Notes: generated from the letters alone by a model not told the origin. 64,000 nt of DNA from an uncultured SAR86 cluster bacterium (GCA_902538705.1 CACBGD010000002.1:1-64000), one strand, 5' to 3'. Positions 1 through 9,810 are shown, numbered from the stretch's first letter. A program made the numbers and translations.

Positions 1-853
1 CAGAAACACCAGTTATTATTCCTTCTTTAGAAGCAAGTTCTTTAGCCCAAAATATTCCAGCATCACCAGAAACAGGAATATTTTGATCAAAATAATTATT
101 GTCTATAGTTTCTTGGAGAACAAAAGGAATAAAATCAGGAGTCCATCCTTGAATTGGATGAGGATTCCATGCTTCATGAGTTGATATTGGAGCATTTTCT
201 GAATTTCTTTCCTGTGATATTTTGCTATTAATTAATTGAGCATTATCAGGCTCTGTAATAATTAATTTTGTACTTGGTGACTTTTCTTTTAATACTCTAG
301 ACACACCACTAAAAGTTCCACCAGTACCATAACCAGAAACCCAATAATCTAATCCTATGTCTTTGAAGTCATTAAGAATTTCAATAGCTGTAGTTTTCTC
401 ATGGATATCAGCATTAGCTTTATTTTCAAATTGTTGTGCATAGAACCAATTATTTTTGTCTGAAAGTTTTTTTGCAAGATCATACGCTGCAGTTGTTCCT
501 TTAGAAGCAGGAGTTAATAAAACTTTAGCACCAAGGAATCTCATTAACTTTCTTCGTTCAATTGAAGTACTGTCTGGCATAGTTACAACGCATGGATAAC
601 CTTTGGTTGCACATACCATTGCTAAACCTATTCCAGTGTTACCGCTAGTTGCTTCTACTACAGTTTGACCAGGGGAGAGCATTCCATCATTTTCAGCGTT
701 TTCAATAATACTGAGAGCTAATCTATCTTTTACAGATCCACCAGGATTAAAATATTCTGCTTTTACAAATATATTAATATCCTTAGGAGATAGATTTCTG
801 ATTTTTATAACAGGAGTGTTGCCTATAGAATTAAGAAGATCATTGAATATCAT
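1..853 (-). CDS. cysK: Cysteine synthase (O-acetylserine sulfhydrylase), 3' end outside window
   Basis: Not in the ORF track because it runs off the left edge; I translated it from the complement. It makes cysteine from O-acetylserine and sulfide with PLP in the cytoplasm. The PLP lysine lies in PGGSVKDR near residue 42, the substrate loop TSGNTG at about 69-74, and the phosphate-binding GTGGT further on. The start ATG at 853 is preceded by GAGG 13 nt upstream. About 284 residues are visible of a family usually near 310-320. The segment IQGWTPDFIP replaces the IQGIGAGFIP of E. coli CysK, so a CysM-like or related beta-family enzyme is possible. It lies 86 nt downstream of phoD on the same strand. 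Seen: motifs. Known: fold-type II PLP family. Inferred: exact sulfur donor. Confidence 0.93.
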   Translation of the reverse strand, partial: MIFNDLLNSIGNTPVIKIRNLSPKDINIFVKAEYFNPGGSVKDRLALSIIENAENDGMLSPGQTVVEATSGNTGIGLAMVCATKGYPCVVTMPDSTSIERRKLMRFLGAKVLLTPASKGTTAAYDLAKKLSDKNNWFYAQQFENKANADIHEKTTAIEILNDFKDIGLDYWVSGYGTGGTFSGVSRVLKEKSPSTKLIITEPDNAQLINSKISQERNSENAPISTHEAWNPHPIQGWTPDFIPFVLQETIDNNYFDQNIPVSGDAGIFWAKELASKEGIITGVS

Positions 854-923
854 AATTACAATCTAACCTCATTTTTTATATTTAATTTTAATTAGTTATG
901 ACTGAGTAATATATATAACTTCG

Positions 924-939
924 CATAATATATATTATG
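924..939. promoter_or_regulatory. 16-bp perfect palindrome upstream of cysK
   Basis: CATAATATATATTATG is a perfect inverted repeat directly after the phoD stop codon and about 70 nt upstream of the cysK start. It could be an operator or a weak hairpin at the phoD 3' end. AT-rich palindromes of this size are expected by chance in such DNA, so the call rests mainly on its position in one of the few intergenic gaps. Confidence 0.25.
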
Positions 940-2526
940 TTAAATAATAGGTTCATTATGTTGCAAGCTAAAGTTATTAGTGTCTATAACCTTATAAGAC
1001 TTAGATTTTACTGTACTTACATATATAAATGAAACATTAGCAGCTTTTTTTGTTAGTTTTAATAATACATAGCCTTTATACTTCCCATCTGTCCACTTTA
1101 CATTTTTATTTTCTTTTATAAATCCTTCCTCAATTTGTTTCGTTAAACTACCAAAAGTATCAATTGTATTCGGTGAAGATATAGATGGTGTCCCAATCTC
1201 GACCCCAATAAAATTATTTTTCTTATCATATAAATTATTTAACCATGAGTTATGAGTATCTCCAGTTAATACAAGAATAGAATCAGCTTCTTTTAATATC
1301 TTATATATACGCTCTCTTTCTTTTGGATAACCATCCCAAGCATCAGTATTATAAGGAACTTTTAAACCCCCCAACTTAAAGTATTTATGAAGATAATCCG
1401 GGAATGTCTCTTTATCGATTTTTCTAAAAATTGATGGTAGATTTACATTTGAGATCAAAACCTGTTGTCCTAAGATTGACCATTTGAATTTATTATTAAT
1501 ATTACTTTTTAGCCAAAGTAGTTGTTCAAGACCAATTAATTTCCTATCAATTGATAAATCTTTTATGTATTTAGTATCATCTATTTGATCTTCATCAAAA
1601 TAATCATCTATATTTAATTGTCTATCTCTATATATCGACCTTGTATCAATCATAAGTAATTGAAATAAGCTTCCAACTTCAAACTTTCTCCATATTTTAA
1701 GTTTTGATTTGTTTTCTCTTATAGGCATCCATTCTAAATATGCTTTAATCGCATTAGCTTTTCTTGAAAGAAAAAACCCCTCCTCTGTTTGATGATTTTC
1801 GGCTCCATACTTCCATGAATCATTTGTGAATTCATGATCATCCCATACAGCAATCATTGGTTTGGATCTATGTAATAATTGTAAATCTGTATCACTTTTA
1901 TATTGAGCATGGCGTTTTCTGTAATCATTAAGAGTAACTATTTCATGAATTGGCTCAGTAACTCTATTGAACATAACAGAATCTTCAGTTGCATATCCAT
2001 CTTTATCGTATTCATAAATATAATCACCAAGATGAAGCACTAAATCTATTTCATTATTTTTAGCCATTTCCCTGTAAGCATTAAAATAACCTGCAGGATG
2101 ATTTGAACAACTACAAAAACCTATATTATATTTTTCAGGATCGTTAATAGGTAGAGTTTTAGTTTTACCAGTATCAGAATATATGCCATCTATATTAAAT
2201 CTATAAAAAACCTCTTTACCTCTGAACATTTGAGGAACTTTAGCATCAATCTTTACAGTAAAATTATTAATCTTTTTAGCTATAAAAAAACCTGAACTTA
2301 GTACTTTATTAAATTTTTTATCTTTAGATAATTCCCATCTGACTTGGATATTTTTATTACTATTTGTAGTTATCTTTGTCCATAAAATGATATTTTTATT
2401 TGTAGGATCACCACTTGCAACACCATGATTAAAAGATATATTAGGTTTTTTTATAGATGGATATAATTTAAAACTTAAAATAGATGATAGGAATATTAAA
2501 ACTTTAATAAAAGCTCGTCTATTCAT
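940..2526 (-). CDS. phoD: PhoD-type alkaline phosphatase / phosphodiesterase
   Basis: A 528-residue PhoD-family metallophosphoesterase that releases phosphate from organic esters, probably outside the cytoplasm. The N-terminus MNRRAFIK plus a hydrophobic stretch resembles a twin-arginine signal, which is usual for PhoD. Then follow the PhoD N-terminal domain (FNHGVASGDPT), CSCSN, the metal-site blocks LGDYIYEYD (about 165), WDDHEFTNDS (about 228) and GDTHNSW (about 425). The length is typical. It starts 9 nt after the SRPBCC-like gene, so it should be cotranscribed with that gene and the M64 lipoprotein. PhoD enzymes use Fe/Ca in known cases; metal content here is inferred. No Pho box was recognised. 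Function confidence is high, localisation moderate. Confidence 0.93.
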   Translation of the reverse strand: MNRRAFIKVLIFLSSILSFKLYPSIKKPNISFNHGVASGDPTNKNIILWTKITTNSNKNIQVRWELSKDKKFNKVLSSGFFIAKKINNFTVKIDAKVPQMFRGKEVFYRFNIDGIYSDTGKTKTLPINDPEKYNIGFCSCSNHPAGYFNAYREMAKNNEIDLVLHLGDYIYEYDKDGYATEDSVMFNRVTEPIHEIVTLNDYRKRHAQYKSDTDLQLLHRSKPMIAVWDDHEFTNDSWKYGAENHQTEEGFFLSRKANAIKAYLEWMPIRENKSKLKIWRKFEVGSLFQLLMIDTRSIYRDRQLNIDDYFDEDQIDDTKYIKDLSIDRKLIGLEQLLWLKSNINNKFKWSILGQQVLISNVNLPSIFRKIDKETFPDYLHKYFKLGGLKVPYNTDAWDGYPKERERIYKILKEADSILVLTGDTHNSWLNNLYDKKNNFIGVEIGTPSISSPNTIDTFGSLTKQIEEGFIKENKNVKWTDGKYKGYVLLKLTKKAANVSFIYVSTVKSKSYKVIDTNNFSLQHNEPII

Positions 2527-2535
2527 CTAAAGATA

Positions 2536-3030
2536 TTATGAGAACCAGGAATGTTTTCCAAATTGATTAGGCTTAACTAGTTCATCCTCATTAATAAAGT
2601 ACTCAAAGCCATTAATAACATGGTCTATATAGCTTTGTAACATTGGTCTAATATAAATATACCAGGATATTATTTGTAAAAATTTATTCTTAAATGGCGA
2701 ATAATATTTTAATCTGGGGTTCACCCTTACTCTCAGTGAGGATGATTCATTGTTTCCCTCCACAATCCAATTAACAAGGGCAAGTTTAGATTTATTTTTT
2801 GGACCAATCTCTAGGTCATATCCATTTTCATGCCAATTAAAAAAATCTCTTATAAGAGTTCTGCCATTTAAATACTCAAGTTCATCAATAGAACCAGGGC
2901 CAGGCCACTGTATAGCTTCATGTCTTTTACAAAATGGATGATAGTAAGACAAATTACCTGGTTCTTTTATAATATCTAGTAAATAAGATTTTGGTTTATT
3001 AAAACTCCTCTCAGCCTCAACAAACATCAT
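2536..3030 (-). CDS. Small SRPBCC/START-like protein of unknown function
   Basis: A 164-residue soluble protein without signal peptide. The pattern of an N-terminal strand (FVEAERSFNKPK), a W-x-GPGS segment, long alternating beta strands and a C-terminal helix (YIDHVINGFEYFI) resembles the helix-grip SRPBCC superfamily, which binds hydrophobic ligands, but I cannot name a subfamily. Its ATG overlaps the stop of the upstream M64 lipoprotein gene by one base (TAATG), suggesting translational coupling, and phoD follows after 9 nt. The first two codons are both ATG, so the start may be 3 nt further in. Function is unknown; a ligand-binding or lipid-handling role is a guess from fold only. Confidence 0.75.
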   Translation of the reverse strand: MMFVEAERSFNKPKSYLLDIIKEPGNLSYYHPFCKRHEAIQWPGPGSIDELEYLNGRTLIRDFFNWHENGYDLEIGPKNKSKLALVNWIVEGNNESSSLRVRVNPRLKYYSPFKNKFLQIISWYIYIRPMLQSYIDHVINGFEYFINEDELVKPNQFGKHSWFS

Positions 3031-5672
3031 TAGAAATTAATTCTAGAAATTTCACTGTAGACATTTTCATTATTTCTTTTTATTAGAGATATATATGATG
3101 GTTCAATATCTTTGGGTATAACTACATTGAAATTTGAAACTGGAGCCTGAAATGTGAAATGTTCTTCATCTTCCATATCAACATGCTGCAATCTTGCCAA
3201 AAATGGATCCCCTATTCCCATTTTATAAATTAAATTATTTTGGTTATCATAGAATTCGAGTCCATATATATCATCTTTATATAAAACTGGATCACGAATA
3301 AGTCTTGGATTAGGTAACTCTAGTACAACAGATTCTACGTCGATACTTTTATCTGAAAGCTTCAAGTTATATGTTTTATTTGTAATATCTTTATTAGGCC
3401 TATTAAAATAAAATTTTTGTCGATTTCTGTTTAAAGATTTTTGTCCAGATGTCTGCTGATAATTAGACCAATTAATTTTGAATGAAGAGCCCATAGAACA
3501 ACAAGATATTGCAAATAAATAATTATCCATATTAGAAGAGTTAACAGATTGATCAGTGGACCAACCAGAATTTGGATCATACCATCTAAATGACCCAATA
3601 TATGGCATCAATGAAGCAATAGGTGTAAGTTCTGGGTTTGGCTCATAGTAATAATATCTTTCAAAATTGCCTTCATAGAAATCAATAGGGCTTAAAGGAT
3701 CATTTGGTGCAAACAAATTTCCTGACAAGTCCTCAACTTGGTAAGAGTATGTAACCCATGAATTAGAAGAGGGTCTGTCAAAAGTTACAGATAGCTTATT
3801 TTGATGTTCAGGGCTTTCAACTCCATCAACAAACCACTTTAATTTAAGCTTAGTTTGATCATATACCGCATCAACAGCAAGAGTAATGGTATTTTCAAGA
3901 CCGTTGGGACTTGATAAGTTATCAAAGCCATCTCCTCCATTAATTGAATAGTTTCTAAAGCCCTGATTCATAATTGAACCAATAGCAAACCCCTCAATAT
4001 TTACTACACCGTATTCTAATGTGCAGCACCACATAATGCTCCACCACTTAGGCCTATAACCTCCTTGTTCAGCATAATAAATTCCTTCGACTAATCCAAC
4101 TCTGTCTTTACATCCAGGATCTGTATTTTGACCAAGTCTTTCGAAATCTGCATCTGGCCAATTATCAGTCGTAAAATAATAATCTGCATTCTCATCAGTG
4201 TTTTGCCATTGATTCATAAAACATTCGCAATCATCGTATCCTTGAACATCATCTTGCTGATCTTCAACACTTGGATCATCACGATCTCTGTAATAAATGT
4301 CTGCATTGGGATAGTTGTAACATGTATCAAATTCAATACCAGGTATTGGATTAGAAAAATCAATATGATGTTTCCACTTAACTAAGTTAGGATCAATAAC
4401 TGTAGTTGTATTTATACTCCAGTCACCCCACCATTCACTACCAGCAGTTCTCTCACCACCAGAATCATATTCATCACCCATGTAACCATGAGAATGGCCA
4501 AGTTCATGCATGACTACATTCCTTGATCTACTTGAGATAGGTTGAATATTGACAGCTCCTTGAGCAACCCCTCTTCCTCCAAGAGTTGTCAGAAATGATG
4601 TAACAGTCCAGTTAGGAACAACATCATTCATAAAGTTCCTATCAACTTCACCTATACAATAAACATTTGTATCAAATGTGTAGCATCCAGTTCTTATATC
4701 AAAAAGCGAAATACCTGTTAAATCAACTTCCTCAAGAACCATAATATTAAAGTAACCGTCAATTAAATCTGTTGCATCAGAGTCCATAAGTAAGTTAACT
4801 GATGACAGAAGAGCTTCATGGAATGAATCTCTATCAGCTTGACCTGTTAGCTGATCACCGATAAATAAGTAGTTTGTTCTTGCATCTGTGTTTTCTCCAC
4901 CAACCAGATAATACAAGTATTGATCACTTACAGAACAATTATTTCCAGTACTATCACAATAATCTACAGTTTTTATGATCCTATTCGCTGGGAAATATGC
5001 ATTTAACTCACCACCACATGATGTATCTAAACCATCAGATACACATATTTCCATTGGAAGATATCCAGCATATTGATTTTCGCTTATTGATATATCTGCA
5101 GTACCATTACCAGGAACAATAAGACTTTCTGTAAAAATACCAGATAATGATCTACCTTCAATTGAGCCAAAAACTTCTAATTGATTAATATCATTATCAA
5201 CATCACTTATTGAAACATTTACACTGAAAGAATCATCAAATATTAAGACATTTTCATCATAGGAGGACAGATCATCGATAATAACAATTTGAGGTGCATC
5301 ATTTATTGGATTAACTGTAACGCTAACACTTAATGTTTTTCTTAAAACAGACGAAGGATCTGATTCTCTAGTTGCAGAAACGGTAATGACAAAATTGTCT
5401 GATCCAAAATAATTTGATAGTGGTTGATAAGTTAGTTCACCTGAATTTGTGATAGATACATAAGCATTTGATGGTTGGGATGATATTGAGAAAGAAATAT
5501 TAGCAGGCTGGTTTGCTGTTGCAGTTAATATTGTTTCATAAGTATCATCTTCATTAACTGACAATGAACTAAAAGGTGTAACACTTATAACTAAAGGTGC
5601 TGAACCACCTCCTCCACCACAAGATGCAAGGACAAATAAAGAAACCAGAGCTAATATAAATTTATTTTTCAT
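3030..5672 (-). CDS. Surface lipoprotein with cadherin-like repeats and M64-type zinc metallopeptidase domain
   Basis: An 880-residue predicted lipoprotein. A short signal peptide ends in the lipobox LASC followed by a Gly5 linker. Residues about 30-125 and 130-230 look like bacterial cadherin/Ig-type domains (NPINDAP linker). A metallopeptidase core follows with HELGHSHGYMGDEY near residues 385-400, matching the HExxH...DEY pattern of family M64 (known from the Clostridium ramosum IgA peptidase). The rest contains many Cys and aromatic residues (CECF, MWCCT), suggesting disulfides, so the protein acts outside the cytoplasm. It would cleave proteins at the cell surface; the substrate is unknown. 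It heads a minus-strand operon with the SRPBCC-like gene and phoD and is divergent from infA across only 29 bp. The family call is confident, the specificity is not. Confidence 0.85.
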   Translation of the reverse strand: MKNKFILALVSLFVLASCGGGGGSAPLVISVTPFSSLSVNEDDTYETILTATANQPANISFSISSQPSNAYVSITNSGELTYQPLSNYFGSDNFVITVSATRESDPSSVLRKTLSVSVTVNPINDAPQIVIIDDLSSYDENVLIFDDSFSVNVSISDVDNDINQLEVFGSIEGRSLSGIFTESLIVPGNGTADISISENQYAGYLPMEICVSDGLDTSCGGELNAYFPANRIIKTVDYCDSTGNNCSVSDQYLYYLVGGENTDARTNYLFIGDQLTGQADRDSFHEALLSSVNLLMDSDATDLIDGYFNIMVLEEVDLTGISLFDIRTGCYTFDTNVYCIGEVDRNFMNDVVPNWTVTSFLTTLGGRGVAQGAVNIQPISSRSRNVVMHELGHSHGYMGDEYDSGGERTAGSEWWGDWSINTTTVIDPNLVKWKHHIDFSNPIPGIEFDTCYNYPNADIYYRDRDDPSVEDQQDDVQGYDDCECFMNQWQNTDENADYYFTTDNWPDADFERLGQNTDPGCKDRVGLVEGIYYAEQGGYRPKWWSIMWCCTLEYGVVNIEGFAIGSIMNQGFRNYSINGGDGFDNLSSPNGLENTITLAVDAVYDQTKLKLKWFVDGVESPEHQNKLSVTFDRPSSNSWVTYSYQVEDLSGNLFAPNDPLSPIDFYEGNFERYYYYEPNPELTPIASLMPYIGSFRWYDPNSGWSTDQSVNSSNMDNYLFAISCCSMGSSFKINWSNYQQTSGQKSLNRNRQKFYFNRPNKDITNKTYNLKLSDKSIDVESVVLELPNPRLIRDPVLYKDDIYGLEFYDNQNNLIYKMGIGDPFLARLQHVDMEDEEHFTFQAPVSNFNVVIPKDIEPSYISLIKRNNENVYSEISRINF

Positions 5673-5689
5673 ATTTCTTTTACTAATGT

Positions 5690-5695
5690 ATTATA
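5690..5695 (-). promoter_or_regulatory. Possible -10 box for the M64 lipoprotein operon
   Basis: On the minus strand TATAAT lies about 17 nt before the M64 lipoprotein ATG, inside the 29-bp divergent spacer with infA. No good -35 hexamer was found (TTATCT at the right distance, inside infA), so this is a partial call. Confidence 0.3.
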
Positions 5696-5701
5696 GCGCA
5701 G

Positions 5702-5920
5702 ATGGCAAAAGAAGATAATATAGAACTAGAAGGTTTAGTTATTGAGACACTTCCAAATACAACTTTTAAAGTAAAATTAGAAAACGATCATATAATCACA
5801 GCTCATATTTCAGGAAAAATGAGAAAAAATTATATAAGGATACTTACAGGAGATAAAGTTAAGGTTGAAATGTCTCCATATGATCTATCAAAAGGCAGAA
5901 TAACTTTTAGAGGTAGATAA
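5702..5920 (+). CDS. infA: Translation initiation factor IF-1
   Basis: A 72-residue OB-fold protein of canonical length that occupies the ribosomal A site during initiation. The sequence begins [11 protein letters not shown], contains the conserved [22 protein letters not shown] core and ends with RITFRGR, all typical of IF-1. It faces clpA with no spacer: its TAA ends at 5920 and the clpA stop begins at 5921. This infA/clpA-clpS neighbourhood is standard in gammaproteobacteria. The 29-bp gap upstream leaves little room for a leader, so its promoter must overlap the divergent M64 lipoprotein 5' region. Confidence 0.98.
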   Translation: MAKEDNIELEGLVIETLPNTTFKVKLENDHIITAHISGKMRKNYIRILTGDKVKVEMSPYDLSKGRITFRGR

Positions 5921-8164
5921 TTATTTTTTTACTTTGATGCTTACTTTCTTCTTAGTAAAGCTAATTTTTTGATTTTTTAAATTAATATTTATAACTCCCC
6001 CTTCTTTTAGATCTTTATCTAAAATCTTATCAACAAGAGGTTTTTTAATATTATCAGTTATGAATCTCTCCATGGGTCTTGCACCCATCTCTTTATTAAA
6101 ACTTTTTTCTGCAATCCATTTAAGTAGATCTTTTTTATAAACTATTTCAATATTCCTTTCGTCAAGTTGTGCTTGAAGTTTGGTCATGAATTTATCAGCA
6201 ACTGATAAAATAATTTGAAGGTCTAATGAATTAAATTCGATTATTTCATCTAAACGATTTCTAAATTCAGGAGCAAATAGTTTTTTTAGTGACTCCATTG
6301 CATCAGATTTATTAGATTGATCATTAAAACCAATATTTCTTTTTGATAGTAACTGAGCACCCACATTAGTAGTCATGATAAGTACGCAGTTTCTAAAATC
6401 AGCTTTTCTACCATTATTATCCGTTAAAATACCTGCATCCATAACTTGTAAGAGTATATTGAAGATATCAGGGTGTGCTTTTTCAATTTCGTCTAGGAGG
6501 ATTACACTATTTGGACTTTTAGTTACAGAGTCCGTAAGCAATCCACCCTGATCAGAACCAACGTATCCAGGAGGTGCTCCAATTAATCTAGATACTGCAT
6601 GTCTTTCCATATACTCAGACATATCAAATCGCAATAACGGAACGCCTAAAATAGTAGATAATTGTTTTGAGATTTCAGTCTTACCAACACCAGTTGGACC
6701 AGTAAATAAAAATGAACCTATTGTTTTATTGTCATCTCTTAAACCAACTCTTGATAATTTAATTGCATTTGATAAAACTTTTATGGCTTCGTCTTGACCA
6801 AAAATAACCGTCTTTAGCTTAGTTTCAATATCTTTTAGATTTTCAACATCTGTTGAACTAAGATTCTTTTTGGGGATCTGTGTAATAAATGAAATTGTAT
6901 TTTCAATATCATGTGTATTAATTTTAATTGGATCATCTTTGTCTCTATATAAATTTTTGGATGCGCCAGTTTCATCAATCACATCAAAGGCTTTATCAGG
7001 TAGATACTTATCATTAATAAATTTATCAGAAAGCTTAACAGCTGAAATAATTGCATCATCCGTAAATTTAACATTATGATATTTTTCAAACTCATTAATT
7101 ACGCCATTAATAATTGTTATACATTCATCAACCGAAGGTTCGTTGACATCAATTTTTTGAAATCTCCTTGATAATGCTTGGTTTTTAGAAAATACATTTC
7201 TGTACTCTTGAAAAGTTGTTGATCCTATACATCTAATATTTCCCTTTGCTAGTTCAGGTTTTAAGAGATTTGAGACGTCTAGTGAACCCCCTCCTGCAGA
7301 TCCAGCTCCAATGATAGTATGAATTTCATCAACAAATAAGATTGGATTATCTTGAGATTTTAAAAAGTTAATAACTTCCTTTATTCTTTTTTCAAAATCT
7401 CCCCTATATTTAGTTCCGGCAATTAGTGAAGCTATATCTAGCGAATATATAGAAAAACTCTGAATAGATTTTGGAATTGAACCATCATAAATCTTTTGAG
7501 CAAGGCCCTCCACTATTGCTGTTTTTCCAACTCCAGATTCTCCAACAAGTATCGGATTATTTTTATTTTTTCTAGAAAGAATTTGAACAAGCCTATTTAG
7601 CTCCTCCTCTCTTCCTATCAAGGTATCTAACTTATTTTTTCTAGCTAGATTTTTTAAATTAATTAAATGATTTGATGATTCATTTTTTGTTTTATCTTTA
7701 GGTTTTGTACCATCAATAATTTCAACATCATCTTTTTTTTGTTTCTTTCCATGTGATAAAAATGTAACAATACTCAATCTACTAACACCATGTTTTGTTA
7801 ATAAATATACAGCATGAGATTCCTTCTCAGAAAAAATTGCAACAAGTATGTTTACGTGTTTAACCAAACCCTTGCCCGATGATTGAACATGAAAAACAGA
7901 CCTTTGGAGTACTCGTTGAAAACCTAATGTTGGTTGTGAAGATTTAGCATTCTCTCCTTTTGTAATTGCAGTATCTTGTATAAACTCTTTGACATCATTA
8001 TTTAATGCTGAAATATTACAATTAGAAGATTTTAAAGCATCTCTAACCTCAAAATCTTCCATAATCATTAAAAGAAGATGCTCTACAGTGATATATTGAA
8101 GACCTGTTTGTGTAGCTTGATCAAATAATGAAGAGATTGAGTTTTCTAATTCTTTACTAAACAT
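5921..8164 (-). CDS. clpA: ATP-dependent Clp protease ATPase subunit ClpA
   Basis: A 747-residue AAA+ unfoldase that feeds substrates to the ClpP peptidase. It has the N-terminal Clp_N repeat (residues 1-140, the ClpS-docking domain), a first AAA domain with Walker A GESGVGKT near 206 and Walker B ILFVDEIHT, then a second AAA domain with GPTGVGKTE near 488 and the ClpB-D2 C-terminal region. The length matches E. coli ClpA (758). It starts 2 nt after clpS, so the two are cotranscribed, as expected for an adaptor and its unfoldase. The C-terminus is lysine-rich. clpP is not in this window. Confidence 0.97.
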   Translation of the reverse strand: MFSKELENSISSLFDQATQTGLQYITVEHLLLMIMEDFEVRDALKSSNCNISALNNDVKEFIQDTAITKGENAKSSQPTLGFQRVLQRSVFHVQSSGKGLVKHVNILVAIFSEKESHAVYLLTKHGVSRLSIVTFLSHGKKQKKDDVEIIDGTKPKDKTKNESSNHLINLKNLARKNKLDTLIGREEELNRLVQILSRKNKNNPILVGESGVGKTAIVEGLAQKIYDGSIPKSIQSFSIYSLDIASLIAGTKYRGDFEKRIKEVINFLKSQDNPILFVDEIHTIIGAGSAGGGSLDVSNLLKPELAKGNIRCIGSTTFQEYRNVFSKNQALSRRFQKIDVNEPSVDECITIINGVINEFEKYHNVKFTDDAIISAVKLSDKFINDKYLPDKAFDVIDETGASKNLYRDKDDPIKINTHDIENTISFITQIPKKNLSSTDVENLKDIETKLKTVIFGQDEAIKVLSNAIKLSRVGLRDDNKTIGSFLFTGPTGVGKTEISKQLSTILGVPLLRFDMSEYMERHAVSRLIGAPPGYVGSDQGGLLTDSVTKSPNSVILLDEIEKAHPDIFNILLQVMDAGILTDNNGRKADFRNCVLIMTTNVGAQLLSKRNIGFNDQSNKSDAMESLKKLFAPEFRNRLDEIIEFNSLDLQIILSVADKFMTKLQAQLDERNIEIVYKKDLLKWIAEKSFNKEMGARPMERFITDNIKKPLVDKILDKDLKEGGVININLKNQKISFTKKKVSIKVKK

Positions 8165-8166
8165 AC

Positions 8167-8481
8167 CTAATCATAAATTGGTTTCACTATACTAATCAAT
8201 GGATGATCATTAATTTTAGCAAGATTATTTACCTCAAATGACTTTGTTTCTGCTAGGTCTTTAGTAAAAACACCACAAGATGCTTCACCTTCATTATGGA
8301 CTTTAAGCATTATTTCATTTGCTTTATCTTCATTATGGTTAAAAATTTCTTTTAAGACGTAAACAACAAAATCCATTGGGGTAAAATCATCATTCAACAA
8401 AATAACATCAAACATTGGTGGCTTTTTTGTTTTAGGAACTACTTCTTGAGTTTTATTTTCAAATGATGTGATTTCAGACAT
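8167..8481 (-). CDS. clpS: Clp protease adaptor protein ClpS
   Basis: A 104-residue N-degron adaptor that delivers substrates with destabilising N-terminal residues to ClpA. The conserved core P-x-x-x-VILLNDDFTPMDFVVYVL and the MLKVHNEGEASCGVFTKDLAE segment are clear. The flexible N-terminal tail (MSEITSFENKTQ) is present. It lies 9 nt downstream of icd and 2 nt upstream of clpA. Confidence 0.97.
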   Translation of the reverse strand: MSEITSFENKTQEVVPKTKKPPMFDVILLNDDFTPMDFVVYVLKEIFNHNEDKANEIMLKVHNEGEASCGVFTKDLAETKSFEVNNLAKINDHPLISIVKPIYD

Positions 8482-8490
8482 TAAAAGCTA

Positions 8491-9744
8491 TTACATTCTT
8501 TTAATCATTTCTTTGGCAAATCCAGAACAGGATACAAGTGTAGCGTCGTCCATTAAGCGCTCGAAATCATAAGTAACAAATTTATCTTTAATAGTTTTTT
8601 CTATTGAATCTATTAGAAGATCTGCGGCTTCATTCCAATTAATATGTCTCAACATCATTTCAGCAGAGAGTATCAAAGATAATGGGTTAACCTTATCTAA
8701 GCCAGCATATTTTGGTGCAGTACCGTGTGTAGCTTCAAACATTGCAGCTTCGTCTCCAATATTTGCTCCGGGCGCTATACCTATTCCACCAACCATTGCT
8801 GCCAAAGCATCTGAAAGATAGTCACCATTTAGATTCATGGTAGCAATAACATCATATTCTCTTGGTCGTAAAAGTATTTGTTGAAGAAAAGCATCGCATA
8901 TAACATCTTTTACTATTATTTTTCTGCCATTGTTTGGATTTATAAAATAATGCCATGGACCTCCATCAAGATCATCACCTTTAAATTCATCTCTACAAAG
9001 CTCATATCCCCAATCTCTAAATGCACCTTCAGTAAATTTCATAATATTTCCTTTATGAACTAAAGTAACTGAAGATCTATCTTGCTCTATAGCATATTCA
9101 AAGGCCCTTTTTACAAGTCTTTTTGTACCCTCTTCTGATATAGGTTTTACCCCTAACCCAACATTTTGTGGGAATCTTATCTGGTCAACATTGAATTTAT
9201 CTTGAAGTATATTAACTAACTCTGCTGATTCTTTTGAATCAGATGCAAACTCAACACCAGCGTATATGTCTTCAGAATTTTCTCTAAAGATAACCATATC
9301 AACATTGCCTGGAACTTTTACTGGACTAGGAACACCTACAAACCATCTAACTGGACGTAAACATACATACAAATCAAGAATTTGCCTCAATGAAACATTA
9401 AGTGATCTTATGCCTCCACCCACTGGAGTTGTTAAAGGCCCCTTAATACTTACAACATATTCACGAAGAGCGTCTAAGGTCTCATCTGGCAACCATTCAT
9501 CTTTACCATAAACCTTAGTAGATTTTTCACCACAATATATTTCCATCCAAGATATAGATTTTTCATCTCCGTAAGCTTTTTCAACAGCAGCATCAACAAC
9601 ATCAATCATGGCTGGTGTTATATCTGAACCAATACCATCACCTTCAATAAATGGAATTATAGGATTATTAGGAACATTTAAATTACCATCTTTTAATGTT
9701 ATTTTTTCACCTGATTCAGGAATTTTTATATTTTTGTAAGACAA
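8491..9744 (-). CDS. icd: NADP-dependent isocitrate dehydrogenase
   Basis: A 417-residue TCA-cycle enzyme converting isocitrate to 2-oxoglutarate and CO2 with NADP+. It aligns nearly end to end with E. coli Icd by eye: [18 protein letters not shown], the substrate loop [13 protein letters not shown] (the serine whose phosphorylation by AceK silences E. coli Icd is conserved), [27 protein letters not shown] and the NADP site [11 protein letters not shown]. The start is TTG at 9744, supported by AAAGGG 6 nt upstream and by matching the family N-terminus. It is followed by clpS-clpA. With aceA about 2.5 kb away, both enzymes of the isocitrate branch point are here; an aceK gene is not in the window. 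Confidence 0.97.
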   Translation of the reverse strand: MSYKNIKIPESGEKITLKDGNLNVPNNPIIPFIEGDGIGSDITPAMIDVVDAAVEKAYGDEKSISWMEIYCGEKSTKVYGKDEWLPDETLDALREYVVSIKGPLTTPVGGGIRSLNVSLRQILDLYVCLRPVRWFVGVPSPVKVPGNVDMVIFRENSEDIYAGVEFASDSKESAELVNILQDKFNVDQIRFPQNVGLGVKPISEEGTKRLVKRAFEYAIEQDRSSVTLVHKGNIMKFTEGAFRDWGYELCRDEFKGDDLDGGPWHYFINPNNGRKIIVKDVICDAFLQQILLRPREYDVIATMNLNGDYLSDALAAMVGGIGIAPGANIGDEAAMFEATHGTAPKYAGLDKVNPLSLILSAEMMLRHINWNEAADLLIDSIEKTIKDKFVTYDFERLMDDATLVSCSGFAKEMIKRM

Positions 9745-9782
9745 TTTTTACCCTTTAATATTTAACAAATTTTGTGTTGCAA

Positions 9783-9810
9783 ATTATACTCCTTATAAAA
9801 ATTATTTTAA
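9783..9810 (-). promoter_or_regulatory. Predicted sigma70 promoter of icd-clpS-clpA
   Basis: On the minus strand TTAAAA (-35, 4/6 to consensus) and TATAAT (-10, 6/6) are separated by 16 bp, placing transcription start about 32 nt before the icd TTG, with the AAAGGG ribosome site in between. It sits in the 85-bp icd/mnmA divergent spacer. Confidence 0.5.

Noticed and set aside
4128-4385. 85-residue plus-strand ORF inside the M64 gene
   Set aside because: Antisense shadow of a well-supported coding region; hydrophobic only because of codon bias.
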